From Rhodoplanes sp963724735 (GTDB taxonomy: Bacteria > Pseudomonadota > Alphaproteobacteria > Rhizobiales > Xanthobacteraceae): DNA of 64,000 nt. The position numbers were made by a program, and so were the translations under genes. Of this stretch, positions 44,146 to 53,503 are shown piece after piece. The notes below the pieces were generated by a model, which ran no database searches, was not told the DNA's origin, and saw only the letters and a program-made list of their open reading frames with translations. Positions within the stretch are counted from its first letter, which is position 1. Each line of letters starts with the position of its first letter. Where the stretch lies: positions 186,001 through 250,000 of the forward strand of contig CAVRVX010000013.1 in NCBI GenBank assembly GCA_963724735.1, written 5' to 3'.

Positions 44146-45414
44146 CTAAGAAGCTAGTGTCTCTGCCTTCTTAGGCGGTTTCAACAGGGTCAAGGCGATG
44201 ATGATACCGACCAATGCCAGCGCACCGGTGACATAAAAGGCATAGATATAGCTGCCGAACACGTCCTTGGCTTGACCCGCTATCAGCCCGCCTGCTAGCG
44301 CGCCAATTCCATAGGCTGAAAAGATCACGCCATAATTTGCGGCGGACTTTTGAATGCCGAAAAAGGTCGCGGTCGCAGTCGGCGCGATGGCCAGCCAGGC
44401 CCCTAAACCCGCCCAAAGGCAGGCGAAACAAAACATGAACAGGACCAGTGTGCCTTCCTGGGCAAACAGCACCATCAACACCGAAGCCACCAACACCAGG
44501 GCACTACACAGGGCCGCCGCTCTACTCGGGCCAATGGCGTCCGTCAACCAGCCAAAGACCGGTCGCCCACCGCCATTAAATAGGGCAAAGAACGCAACTA
44601 GGCTTGCCGCCGTCGCAGCATCCACTTTGATAATTTCCTGCCCAACTGGACTAGAGATGCCGATGGCCATCAATCCGCTCAGAGTACCGATGAAATAACA
44701 CAACCATAAGCCCCAACCGGACGACGTCTTCATCATCTCAGCAACGGTAAAATCGGTAGTACCGCTCGAGCCGGCAGCGGCCTGCCACCCCGCCGGTTGC
44801 CAACCGGCAGGCGGAAACGTTAGCAAGAGCGAAAGCAGGACCAGTGCTACCAGGAAGAAGAGTCCCAGGGAAAGAAAGGCTGGAAGAACACCTTGAGTTG
44901 CAATCAGAATGTTCGCAACATAAGCGGTGACGAGCGCCGATGCCCCAAAACCGAGTACCGTAAGGCCGACAGCGATACCCTTCATATCCGGGAACCATCT
45001 CGTTGCTACGGCAATCGGGATGCCGTAAACGATGCCCACACCAGCACCAGCGATCACACCATAGGTCAGATAAAGGAAGCCAATATCCGATGCATACCTT
45101 GACAGTATCCAGCCCGCAGCCACGGTCACGCTGCCGATAATACTGAGCAACCTGGGATGTATCCCCCGTTGCAGCAGCCGCCCGCTAATAGGCATCAGCG
45201 CGCTAAAAATCAATAGAAACAGTATAAACGGCCATAATGTCTGAGTGGCCGTGATTTTCATTCCGGAGGTGGAAAAGAAATCTTGCAGTGGTTTTCTGAA
45301 CACGCTCCAGGCATAGACGCTACCTATACACAGATTCATGATCATGCCAACCAGCACGAACACCCATCTTCCGGTTTCCGCCGGCATCCCATACACCTTA
45401 GCATTATTATCCAT
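44146..45414 (-). CDS. OFA-family MFS transporter (oxalate/formate antiporter-like)
   Basis: 422 residues with 12 membrane helices (IMNLCIGSVYAWSVFRKPL, TYGVIAGAGVGIVYGIPIAV, YFIGTLSGLMAIGISSPVG, FGSYIYAFYVTGALALVGII). The family exchanges small organic anions such as oxalate, formate or related acids. The ATG at 45414 has GGAGG 9 nt upstream. It sits between the acetate symporter locus and acs, suggesting a carboxylate entering acetyl-CoA metabolism. Codon use looks less GC-biased than in the flanking core genes. The substrate cannot be fixed from sequence. Confidence 0.88.
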   Translation of the reverse strand: MDNNAKVYGMPAETGRWVFVLVGMIMNLCIGSVYAWSVFRKPLQDFFSTSGMKITATQTLWPFILFLLIFSALMPISGRLLQRGIHPRLLSIIGSVTVAAGWILSRYASDIGFLYLTYGVIAGAGVGIVYGIPIAVATRWFPDMKGIAVGLTVLGFGASALVTAYVANILIATQGVLPAFLSLGLFFLVALVLLSLLLTFPPAGWQPAGWQAAAGSSGTTDFTVAEMMKTSSGWGLWLCYFIGTLSGLMAIGISSPVGQEIIKVDAATAASLVAFFALFNGGGRPVFGWLTDAIGPSRAAALCSALVLVASVLMVLFAQEGTLVLFMFCFACLWAGLGAWLAIAPTATATFFGIQKSAANYGVIFSAYGIGALAGGLIAGQAKDVFGSYIYAFYVTGALALVGIIIALTLLKPPKKAETLAS

Positions 45415-45885
45415 CTTCGTTTCCTCCTCTATTTGAGTGGCTGAAAGGCGCGTATTTTATTTGGCGGCCCCCACCCCGAGCGAGTGGTCGGATCGTCGAT
45501 GGTCGCCGGTATCGTCCAGGGATTGCGGTCGGCGATGGGTCTTTTCGCGCCCGGTAACCGGTGAATCCATGAGTGCGGGCAGCGGCAGGCGGCTGTCCAC
45601 GACGGCCGATGCTCGTCGCACCAGTCGATTTCCTCCGCCCCGTCCCCCCCCCCATAACCGGAGTGGATCGGTCTTCGATCTCCCATACACTTCGTCGCAA
45701 TAGCCAATAGCTCACGGGTTTCTCGGGCGGACCCCACAGGCATCGCTGATGTCGTCAGGTACGCTTTCCTCCTGGTACAAGCCTCCGGGCCAACCGCTTC
45801 ACGCATGCCGGCGCAATTCATTATTGAAGGCGCGTGCAGGAGCGAAATAGCCTTCTCTCTGTTTCCATGCTGCTTCGCGGTTGCG
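45415..45885. other. Spacer between the OFA transporter and the acs-linked small gene
   Basis: About 470 bases; it contains the transporter's promoter region. A minus-strand ORF (45429-45908) has no recognisable domain, and an ORF there reads as low-complexity. No RNA or repeat seen. Confidence 0.45.
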
Positions 45886-46185
45886 CTACTGTGGCTGATG
45901 CCCGTCAATGCGGGTTAGCAATTGCTCTTCCAGCCAATCGCGGTGCTGCCTGAGCCGCTTAACTTCCGCCTCAAAACGATCGAGGAACTCGTTCACCTCG
46001 CCGTACTCGCGACAGAGCGCGCCGAAGTTTGCGTCTGTCGCTGTTAACCGGCGCACGGTCGCTTCATCCTCCGAGAACCTTGCCAACAATAATCGGATGC
46101 GCTCGACCACTCCGCTGTGCCTCTTCAAGGTAAACAGAATAACTGATCGCTCCCGTCTTCCATACGACCGCTTTTCTCGGACCAA
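45886..46185 (-). CDS. Small coiled-coil protein downstream of acs
   Basis: Up to 99 residues; the start is unclear (TTG at 46185, or a GTG about 25 codons in). The readable part is helical and charged (ARFSEDEATVRRLTATDANF, EYGEVNEFLDRFEAEVKRL), resembling the small YdcH/DUF465-like coiled-coil group. It begins 18 bp after the acs stop, so it is likely co-transcribed. Role unknown. Confidence 0.55.
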   Translation of the reverse strand: MVREKRSYGRRERSVILFTLKRHSGVVERIRLLLARFSEDEATVRRLTATDANFGALCREYGEVNEFLDRFEAEVKRLRQHRDWLEEQLLTRIDGHQPQ

Positions 46186-46203
46186 AGATTCGACGACTTC
46201 AGA

Positions 46204-48234
46204 CTAGTACTTCATCTTTCGAATAGCGTCGACGATTTCGGGATTGGCCAGCGTCGAGATATCTCCAGCGTCCTCGTTGTTCGAGATTGAGGCCAGCACG
46301 CGGCGCATGATCTTGCCCGAACGGGTCTTGGGCATGTCGGGCACGATCATGATACGGCGGGGGCGGGCAATAGCCCCGATTTCACGGATCACGGAATTCT
46401 CTATGCGCTTGCGGATATCCTCGCTCGGCTGGTACCCGGGCTTAAGCGATACGTAGAGGTCTGGGACCTTGCCTTTGATCTCGTCTCTGGCGGGGATCAC
46501 GGCTGCCTCGGCGACCTCGTCCACGAGCAGACTTGCCGACTCGATCTCCTTTGTCCCGAGCCTGTGCCCGGCGACGTTGATGACATCGTCGATTCGACCC
46601 AGGATGCGATAGTAGCCGTCGGCCGCTTGCAAAGCGCCGTCGCCGGCCATGTATGGCCAGTCGCGCCAGTCGCGACTGTTCCGGTTCTTGCAGTACCGCG
46701 CATAGTACTGTCGGATGTAGCGATCGGGGTCTTTCCAGATCGTCTGGAAAGAGCCCGGCCAAGGGTTCTGGATACAGATGTTTCCGGCGCGGCCGGAGCG
46801 CGGCGGGATTTCGTTGCCCATCTCGTCATAGATGATCGGATGAATGCCGGGCACGCCTGGTCCCGCACTTCCCGGTTTCATCGCATCAAGGGCTGGTACC
46901 GTGCTACACAGGAACCCACCATTCTCGGTCTGCCACCAAGTGTCAACGATGACTGCTTCACCTTTGCCCACCGTGTTGTAATACCACCGCCATACCGCGG
47001 GCTCGATAGGTTCGCCCACCGTGGTCATGTGCTTGAAGCGGTGATGGTATTTCGCCGGCTCGTCGGGTCCAGCACGCCGAAGTGCCCGTATCGCGGTCGG
47101 GGAAGTGTGAAAAATGTTGACGTCGAGTTCTTCGGCGATCCGCCACGGACGCCCCGCGTCGGGATAAGTCGGAAGCCCCTCGTACACAACCGAGGAGGCG
47201 GCGAGGGCCAACGGCCCATAAACAATATAGGAATGACCGGTGATCCAGCCGATATCGGCCATGCACCAGTACACGTCCTCGGGATGAATGTCTTGAATAT
47301 ATCTCGACGTTCCAGCCACGTAGGCGAGGTATCCCCCGGTGCTGTGCTGGCAACCCTTGGGCTTCCCAGTGGTGCCGCTTGTGTACATCAGGAACAAGGG
47401 ATCCTCGGCCGGCATCTCCACCGGGTCAATCCGCCTGCCCCGAAATAACGATAACACCTCGTTCACGACGAAGTCGCGGCCCTCGACCAACGACGTTTTG
47501 CTCGAATACCGGCCTGGGTGTCTCTGCCATACCAGCACCTTCTCAAGCCTTACGCCCTCCTTTTCTGCTTCCTGGAAGGCGATGTCTGCTTTCTCTTTGT
47601 GATCGAGGAGTTCGCCACCCCGGTAATAGGCGTCCATCGTGATCAGCACGCGGCTTTCGGAGTCGACGATGCGGTCTGCCGTCGCCTTGCCGCTAAAGCC
47701 GCTAAAGACCTGCGAGTGAATGATGCCGAGCCTCGCGCAGGCGAGCATCGTGATCGGAAGCTCCGCCACCATCGGCATGTGCAGCGTCACTCGGTCCCCT
47801 TTCTTAAGACCGCAGAAGTCTTGCAACAGCGCGGCAAATTCGTTTACCCGCACGTACAATTCTTGGTAGGTGACATGCTGGATGCTTTCGTGCTCCGGCT
47901 CGGGGACAAAATGGATCGCCGTCTTGTTCTTGTACTTGGCGAGATGACGATCGACGCAGTTATAACTGGCGTTGATCCTGCCACCGACGAACCATCTCCA
48001 GAACGGCGGATTGTTCGTGTCGAGTGTGACGTCCCAGGTCTTGTACCAGTCGAGAAGATCGGCATATTCCTTGAAGCACTCCGGGAAGTTGTCGAGACTA
48101 AACCGATCGAAGATCCTCTTGTCGGTGAGGTTAGCCTGGGTAACAAACTTCTCTGGCGGGTGGACGTAAGCTTCTTCCTGCCAGTGGACCGCGATCTCGG
48201 CCTCGGACACTTCAGCAGTTGCATCTCGTGACAT
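46204..48234 (-). CDS. acs: Acetate-CoA ligase (acetyl-CoA synthetase)
   Basis: ATP-dependent activation of acetate to acetyl-CoA through acetyl-AMP. 676 residues with all ANL-superfamily signatures: the P-loop YTSGTTGKPKG, the aromatic VDTWWQTENGG motif, the hinge region GRIDDVINVAGHRLGTKEIE, and the catalytic lysine in PKTRSGKIMRRVL, the site that Pat/CobB-type acetylation controls in other bacteria. The ATG at 48234 has GGGAGGAG 4-5 nt upstream. The transporter gene and two acetate permease loci nearby support a role in acetate uptake and use. Confidence 0.96.
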   Translation of the reverse strand: MSRDATAEVSEAEIAVHWQEEAYVHPPEKFVTQANLTDKRIFDRFSLDNFPECFKEYADLLDWYKTWDVTLDTNNPPFWRWFVGGRINASYNCVDRHLAKYKNKTAIHFVPEPEHESIQHVTYQELYVRVNEFAALLQDFCGLKKGDRVTLHMPMVAELPITMLACARLGIIHSQVFSGFSGKATADRIVDSESRVLITMDAYYRGGELLDHKEKADIAFQEAEKEGVRLEKVLVWQRHPGRYSSKTSLVEGRDFVVNEVLSLFRGRRIDPVEMPAEDPLFLMYTSGTTGKPKGCQHSTGGYLAYVAGTSRYIQDIHPEDVYWCMADIGWITGHSYIVYGPLALAASSVVYEGLPTYPDAGRPWRIAEELDVNIFHTSPTAIRALRRAGPDEPAKYHHRFKHMTTVGEPIEPAVWRWYYNTVGKGEAVIVDTWWQTENGGFLCSTVPALDAMKPGSAGPGVPGIHPIIYDEMGNEIPPRSGRAGNICIQNPWPGSFQTIWKDPDRYIRQYYARYCKNRNSRDWRDWPYMAGDGALQAADGYYRILGRIDDVINVAGHRLGTKEIESASLLVDEVAEAAVIPARDEIKGKVPDLYVSLKPGYQPSEDIRKRIENSVIREIGAIARPRRIMIVPDMPKTRSGKIMRRVLASISNNEDAGDISTLANPEIVDAIRKMKY

Positions 48235-49011
48235 ACACTCCTCCCAGGTTATTGCATTGTGAGGCTCTTGAAAGGAGACGACCTCAAACGAAGCAAAGCT
48301 TTGAAGAGCGCTCCGAGTTCGACTCGCTTCAGATTAGCCGAAAACACCGCAAGTCTGCACCAAATAGACTATTTAACACTATTAGCCTTTAGTCAAACAG
48401 CGAGTTTATGAGACGTATCCATCCGTCCGCGCCAGTCAGAGCCGTCCTTTGCTCTTAGTGGGTTTCCCTGATTCTGGCCTGAAAGGTTGCCATGTAAGTA
48501 GCGGTAATTATGTTGTGATTCCAAGGGGTTGCATAATTGCGCCTTGTATATCGAGCCTCCCGACCGGACCCCCCGCCGCGGCATCCAGCTGCGGGAGAGC
48601 TTTCGCGACGGCGCAATCAGATTCGCACCATGCGGACTGGCCCATTGGTCGACCGGGATCTGTCGAAGGCGCGCGCGCGCTCAGGGCGGACGGCGGCGCC
48701 TTGGCCGGTCGGGAACGATCGTGTCGCCGCGCCTTCCGCGGGATGTGCGGCGGCTCGGCACGCTGGCGACACGGTCTCTATCGTCTGGATCAATCGGCAA
48801 CCGATGCCGCGACCTCGCCATCGCGAGTTCGTGGCCACAACCGCCTCGCGACCGCCTTCCCCGCGCCGCCTCCGTCATGCTGCTCACCCGACGCCTCGCC
48901 CGCCAATCATGAATTTCGAGACGGACTCTCAGTCTGACTGAGTCGCCGCGGGCGGTGGGCCGGGAGAATCGAAATAGTAGAGGCGATTCACGAACCAGCA
49001 CGGGGGCTGAG
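48235..49011. other. Long spacer upstream of acs
   Basis: About 780 bases. The first 150, A+T-richer, probably hold the acs promoter. From 48530 on, overlapping Arg-rich ORFs in three frames on both strands look like non-coding GC-rich sequence; no IS signature recognised. Confidence 0.5.
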
Positions 49012-50436
49012 ATGGGCCTGGCTGATGACGGTGGATCGCGGTTCGACGCTTATGTCGAGGGGCTTGTGAGCGTAATCGGCCACAAGGATCGAGAGGGTCC
49101 ATTACGGGATTATTGCACGGGCCTGATGATGCCGTGCGAACGCAAGACCGTGGAGCCAATGGCGGCGATCACAGCTCCGGCGCGGGTGGCGGCCCAGCAT
49201 CAATCGCTACTGCATTTCGTGGGCACGGGCGGGTGGTCGGACGAGCGGGTATTGGCCAAGGTGCGGGAGATGGTCTTGCCGGAGATCGAGCGGAATGGTG
49301 CGATTTCGGCCTGGATCATTGACGACACGAGTTTCCCCAAGCAGGGGCGGCATTCGGTCGGCGTAGCGCGGCAGTATTGTGGTCAGCTCGGCAAGCAAGA
49401 CAACTGCCAGGTCGCGGTGTCGCTGTCGCTGGCCAATCGTCATGCGAGCCGGCCGGTCGCCTACCGGCTGTATCTGCCGCAGGAGTGGGCGAGCGACCGT
49501 GCGCGGCGGCGCAAGGCGGGCGTTCCTGATGAGATCGCATTCAAGACCAAGCCGGAGATCGCGCTTGAGCAGTTGCGCTGGGCCTGCGCGGCCGGGCTGC
49601 CGCGCGGCGTGGCGCTGCTGGACGCCGGCTATGGCAATAACAGCGCGTTGCGCGCCGCCATCACGGCGCTGGGCTTGACCTACGCAGCCGGGATTCTCTC
49701 GACAGAGCGCAAGGCGCGCGGCCGTTGACCGGCGAAGCCGTGGTCGGGCCGTGGCCGCCCGCCGAAACTGACGCGGCGCGACGACAAGCACCGACCGGTC
49801 GCGGTCAAGGCGCTGGCGTTCGGCCTGCTGAAACGGGCCTGGCGCACGATTGCATGGCGCGAGGGCGCAGCCGAACCACTGCGCTCGCGCTTTGCCCGCC
49901 TGCGCGTTCGCGTGGCGCATCGCGACGAATGGCGCGCCGAGCTGCGCGCGGAGGAATGGCTGCTGATCGAGTGGCCGAAAGGCGAGAGCGAGCCGACCAA
50001 ATACTGGCTTTCGACGCTTCCGCAAAACATTGCCTTCGCTGATTTGATCGACTTCGCCAAGCTGCGCTGGCGCATCGAGCGGGACTATCAGGAGCTCAAG
50101 CAGGAAGTCGGGCTTGGACATTTTGAAGGTCGCGGGTGGCGGGGCTTCCACCACCACGCCACGCTGTGCATCGCATCTTACGGATTCCTGATCGCCGAGC
50201 GGGCGACGATTCCCCCCTCAGCATCTCGTTCCGCCGGGACGTTCCCGAGACCTGCCTTACCCGAGGGTTACCGACCCCGAGGATCCGCCGCTGCGGCCAG
50301 AACGCCACGTTCCAAACTCGATCGCCACCATGCGACGACGCCTCATCGCCGCCCTCGTCAAAACGCTGCCGCGATGCCCGTGCTGCGCAGCGCCCATCGC
50401 CAGACAATCACGACCAAGAAATTTGTGATGCAGTAA
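49012..50436 (+). pseudogene. IS701-family transposase with frameshift
   Basis: It begins MGLADDGGSRFDAYVEGL at 49012 with the family's DYCTGLMMPCERKTVEPMA and SAWIIDDTSFPKQGRHSVG (catalytic Asp) up to LDAGYGNNSALRAAITALG, breaks near 49720, and resumes as RAWRTIAWREGAAEPLRSRF and YWLSTLPQNIAFADLIDFAK with LRWRIERDYQELKQEVGLG (last acid). Otherwise of full length; inactive unless the break is a sequence error. Confidence 0.88.
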
Positions 50437-50800
50437 GATTAGCCTTCCTCCATTTAACCGCCACGCGATCAGGCTGAGCGGCGTATTGCCAACGCCGATG
50501 CGCCGTCGCGCGGGCGTTCCGTGAACTTCATCGACTATCCTTGACGTTCGGGTAAACGAGCCGTCTCCGTTTCCACCCAGAAATTGTCGTAGCGGGCGAT
50601 CCAGACCGGCATGCGTTGCACGTGCCGCCAACGGTCGACGTGCGGCAGGTTGTGCTAACACCGCGCTAACACACTGCACCGGACGCGCCGCCTTCCCGCC
50701 CATCACTGCGCCGAGAGGGACATCGTGAATGGGCGCGGTGGCGTCGCGAATGTGGTTCGAAATCGGAGTGCGCGCTCGCCGGAAACACAACGGTATCGTC
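50437..50800. other. Spacer after IS701
   Basis: About 360 bases between the transposase remnant and a small minus-strand ORF. No recognisable gene or repeat. Confidence 0.5.
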
Positions 50801-51115
50801 TCAAGCGGCGAGGTCAATGGGCTGAGCGACAGGCACGGCAGCGAGCGTCTGCCAACCGTCGACGTTTCGCATGTTGATCTGTCCGGAAGCGAACAGCGCC
50901 CAGAACAGCATGGCCGCCGTCTCCGCGGACGGCAGCACGGTCTGGGGCTGGGGGGCGGGGGCGTTTGGCCGCGCTCGCGCCGCTCCACTCACGGCGGCGC
51001 TCGCCGCCGCCGTACGGATCGAGGCTGATCGCGACGGCGCGCTCGCGAAGTATCTCGCCGCGAAGTGAGCGAACACCAAACGTAGCACGCTGAGCGCCGC
51101 TATCGGGTCGTCCAT
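50801..51115 (-). CDS. Small ORF, possibly IS-derived
   Basis: 104 residues with AAGGAG 9 nt before the ATG at 51115 (MDDPIAALSVLRLVFAHFA). The middle is Ala/Pro-rich; the end (FWALFASGQINMRNVDGWQT then LAAV) resembles C-termini I associate with some transposases of rhizobia, but I cannot assign the family. Real coding is uncertain. Confidence 0.3.
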   Translation of the reverse strand: MDDPIAALSVLRLVFAHFAARYFASAPSRSASIRTAAASAAVSGAARARPNAPAPQPQTVLPSAETAAMLFWALFASGQINMRNVDGWQTLAAVPVAQPIDLAA

Positions 51116-51135
51116 CCCGACAATCTCCTTGTGCT

Positions 51136-51246
51136 GCCATTCGATTCTGGCGAGCGGACTGGAGTGAGGCGCAGTGTGAGGCGCAGGGCTGTCGCGGTGT
51201 CGAGTGTGTCCTTGGCGATGTAAGCCGAGCCGTTATCGGACAACTC
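51136..51246 (-). pseudogene. IS3-type integrase core scrap
   Basis: ELSDNGSAYIAKDTLDTATA then LTPVRSPESNG is the central rve segment of an IS3-group transposase. Only 37 codons are left, ending just before the ribosome site of the small ORF. Confidence 0.75.
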
Positions 51247-51400
51247 GCCGCGTCCGTCCGAAATGTTATTGCTCCGCCCTGCAAATGACCTATCGTCCGC
51301 ATCGGTCCGGCTGGCGCGGCGCGCGGCCGGGCTGGGCCGGCCGTGGCGAGCCGTGGGCGGTCGAAACCGATGAGAGAATGCCGTGCGCGCGAACGCAAAT

Positions 51401-51691
51401 ATGATCGAAGCGATCAGGCGGGATTTGCACTTCCAGACGCTCGTCACGAGGAGAACGCGGTTTGCCTGGGCGCTCACCGCGGCGACGCTGATCATCTATT
51501 TCGGCTACATCGCCATCGTGGCCTTCGTCCCGCAATGGCTGGGCGTATCCATCGGCGGGGTCATGACCCTCGGCATACCGGTCGGCCTCTCGGTGATTGT
51601 CGCCACCTTCGCACTCACCGGCCTTTACGCCCACCACGCCAATACCAAGTATGACGCACTCACGCGGCAGATCATCGAGAAGGTCGAATAA
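51401..51691 (+). CDS. yjcH: DUF485 inner-membrane protein (YjcH)
   Basis: 96 residues from the ATG at 51401; a GTG at 51383 with GAGAG upstream is the alternative. Two membrane helices (FAWALTAATLIIYFGYIAI and GIPVGLSVIVATFALTGLYA) form the DUF485 domain. It overlaps the actP start by one base (TAATG), so the two are coupled. It is the second yjcH in the window and clearly diverged from the one at 40990. Confidence 0.9.
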   Translation: MIEAIRRDLHFQTLVTRRTRFAWALTAATLIIYFGYIAIVAFVPQWLGVSIGGVMTLGIPVGLSVIVATFALTGLYAHHANTKYDALTRQIIEKVE

Positions 51692-53377
51692 TGTCGCGCA
51701 CGCGCTCCGGCATAGGTGCCCTCATCGTGTTGCTGCTTGTGAGCACGACCAGCGCGCGGGCGGCTGACGCGGGGGCCATCGGCCGCATGCCGAATATTTC
51801 GGCCATCGCGATGTTCCTGGTTTTCGCTACGGCGACGCTCTGGATCACGTACTGGGCGGCGAATCGGACACGGTCGGCCGCCGACTTCTACGCCGCGGGC
51901 GGCGGCATTTCGGGAGCGCAGAACGGGCTTGCCATGGCGGGCGATTACATGTCGGCCGCATCGTTTCTCGGCATTTCGGGGCTCGTCTTCGCCAGCGGAT
52001 ATGACGGGCTCGTCTATTCGGTCGGTTGGCTGGTCGGCTGGCCGATCGTCATGTTCCTGATCGCCGAGCGGCTGCGCAATCTGGGACGCTACACCTTCGC
52101 CGACGTCGTGTCGTTCCGGCTCGAGCCGGTCGCGATACGAACGCTCTCCGCGCTCGGAACGCTCACCGTCGTCGCCTTCTATCTGATCGCGCAGATGGTG
52201 GGCGCCGGCAAGCTGATCGAACTCCTGTTCGGCCTGCCTTATCTCTACGCCGTGATGATCGTCGGCGCGCTGATGGTTCTCTATGTCGCGCTCGGCGGGA
52301 TGTTGGCCACCACCTGGGTGCAGATCATCAAAGCGTGCCTCCTGCTCGGCGGCGCGACCATTCTCGCCTTCGTCGTGCTCGTCAAATTCGGGTTTTCGCC
52401 GGACGCGCTGTTCAAGGCGGCGATCGCGGCGCATCCGCACGGCGCTTCGATCATGGCGCCGGGCGCGCTCCTCGCCGACCCGATCTCGGCGGTGTCGCTC
52501 GGGCTTGCTTTGATGTTCGGAACCGCGGGGCTGCCGCATATTCTCATGCGTTTCTATACGGTGGCGAACGCGAAGGCCGCGCGCAAATCCGTGCTCTACG
52601 CCACCGGCTTCATCGGCTATTTCTACATCCTGACCTTCATCATCGGCTTCGGCGCCATCAGCTTCCTGATGAACGACGCCGCCAATTATCGGGTCGGTCC
52701 CGGCGGCGCCTACAACAAGGTCTCCGACCTGATCGGCGGCACCAATATGGCCGCGATCCAGCTCAGCAACGCGGTCGGCGGGTCGCTCTTCCTCGGCTTC
52801 ATCTCGGCGGTCGCCTTTGCGACGATCCTCGCGGTCGTCGCCGGGCTGACGCTTGCGGGAGCGTCCGCGGTGAGCCACGATCTGTACGCCTCGGTGTTCG
52901 CCAAGGGAACCGTGCCGGAAGACAAGGAGGTGCGCGTCTCCAAGCTGGCCGCGCTGGCGATCGGGGTGCTCGCCGTCTATCTTGGCTATGTTTTCGAGGA
53001 TCAGAACGTCGCCTTCATGGTGGGTCTCGCTTTTGCGATCGCGGCAAGCTGCAATTTCCCGGCGCTCTTGATGTCGGTCCTGTGGAGCGGGACGACCACG
53101 CGCGGCGTGTTCATCGGCGGCCTGCTCGGCCTCGTCAGCTCGATCGCCGGGGTCGTGCTGGGACCGGCCGTCTGGGTGAATACATTTGGGTTCGCGCACG
53201 CCCCCTTCCCCTACGACAATCCCGGCTTTGTTCTCGATGGCCATCGCCTTCGGCGGCATCTGGCTGTTCTCCAAGACGGACAAGAGCAAACGAGGGCAGC
53301 TCGACAGGGCCGGCTTCGAGGTGCAATTCGTCAGATCGGAAACTGGAATCGGCGCGTCCGGGGCCGTCGCCTATTGA
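51691..53377 (+). pseudogene. actP: Acetate/cation symporter ActP with frameshift near the end
   Basis: Sodium:solute symporter with signal peptide (STTSARAADAG) and about 13 helices (MAGDYMSAASFLGISGLVF, FGTAGLPHILMRFYTVANA, SHDLYASVFAKG). At 53222-53226 one extra G shifts the frame; the family's ending PALFSMAIAFGGIWLFSK then FVRSETGIGASGAVAY continues in the other frame to the TGA at 53377. Uncorrected, translation would run on to 53688 through the next gene. Given the perfect operon context, a sequencing error is plausible. Confidence 0.88.
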
Positions 53378-53503
53378 CCGAGGAGTCGCATGCCGACGTA
53401 CGCCTGCAATGCGCGGAAGGCGGGCCAGCCGGCGCCGGACCCCGCCGGCCTGCGGCCGCGCGAGCGCTGAGCGGCGGCGCGCCGGGGCCGGGAGAGCCGT
53501 TCG

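Noticed and set aside
51625..53289. 554-codon ORF opposite actP
   Set aside because: It mirrors the conserved ActP frame, has biased low-complexity content and no recognisable domain.
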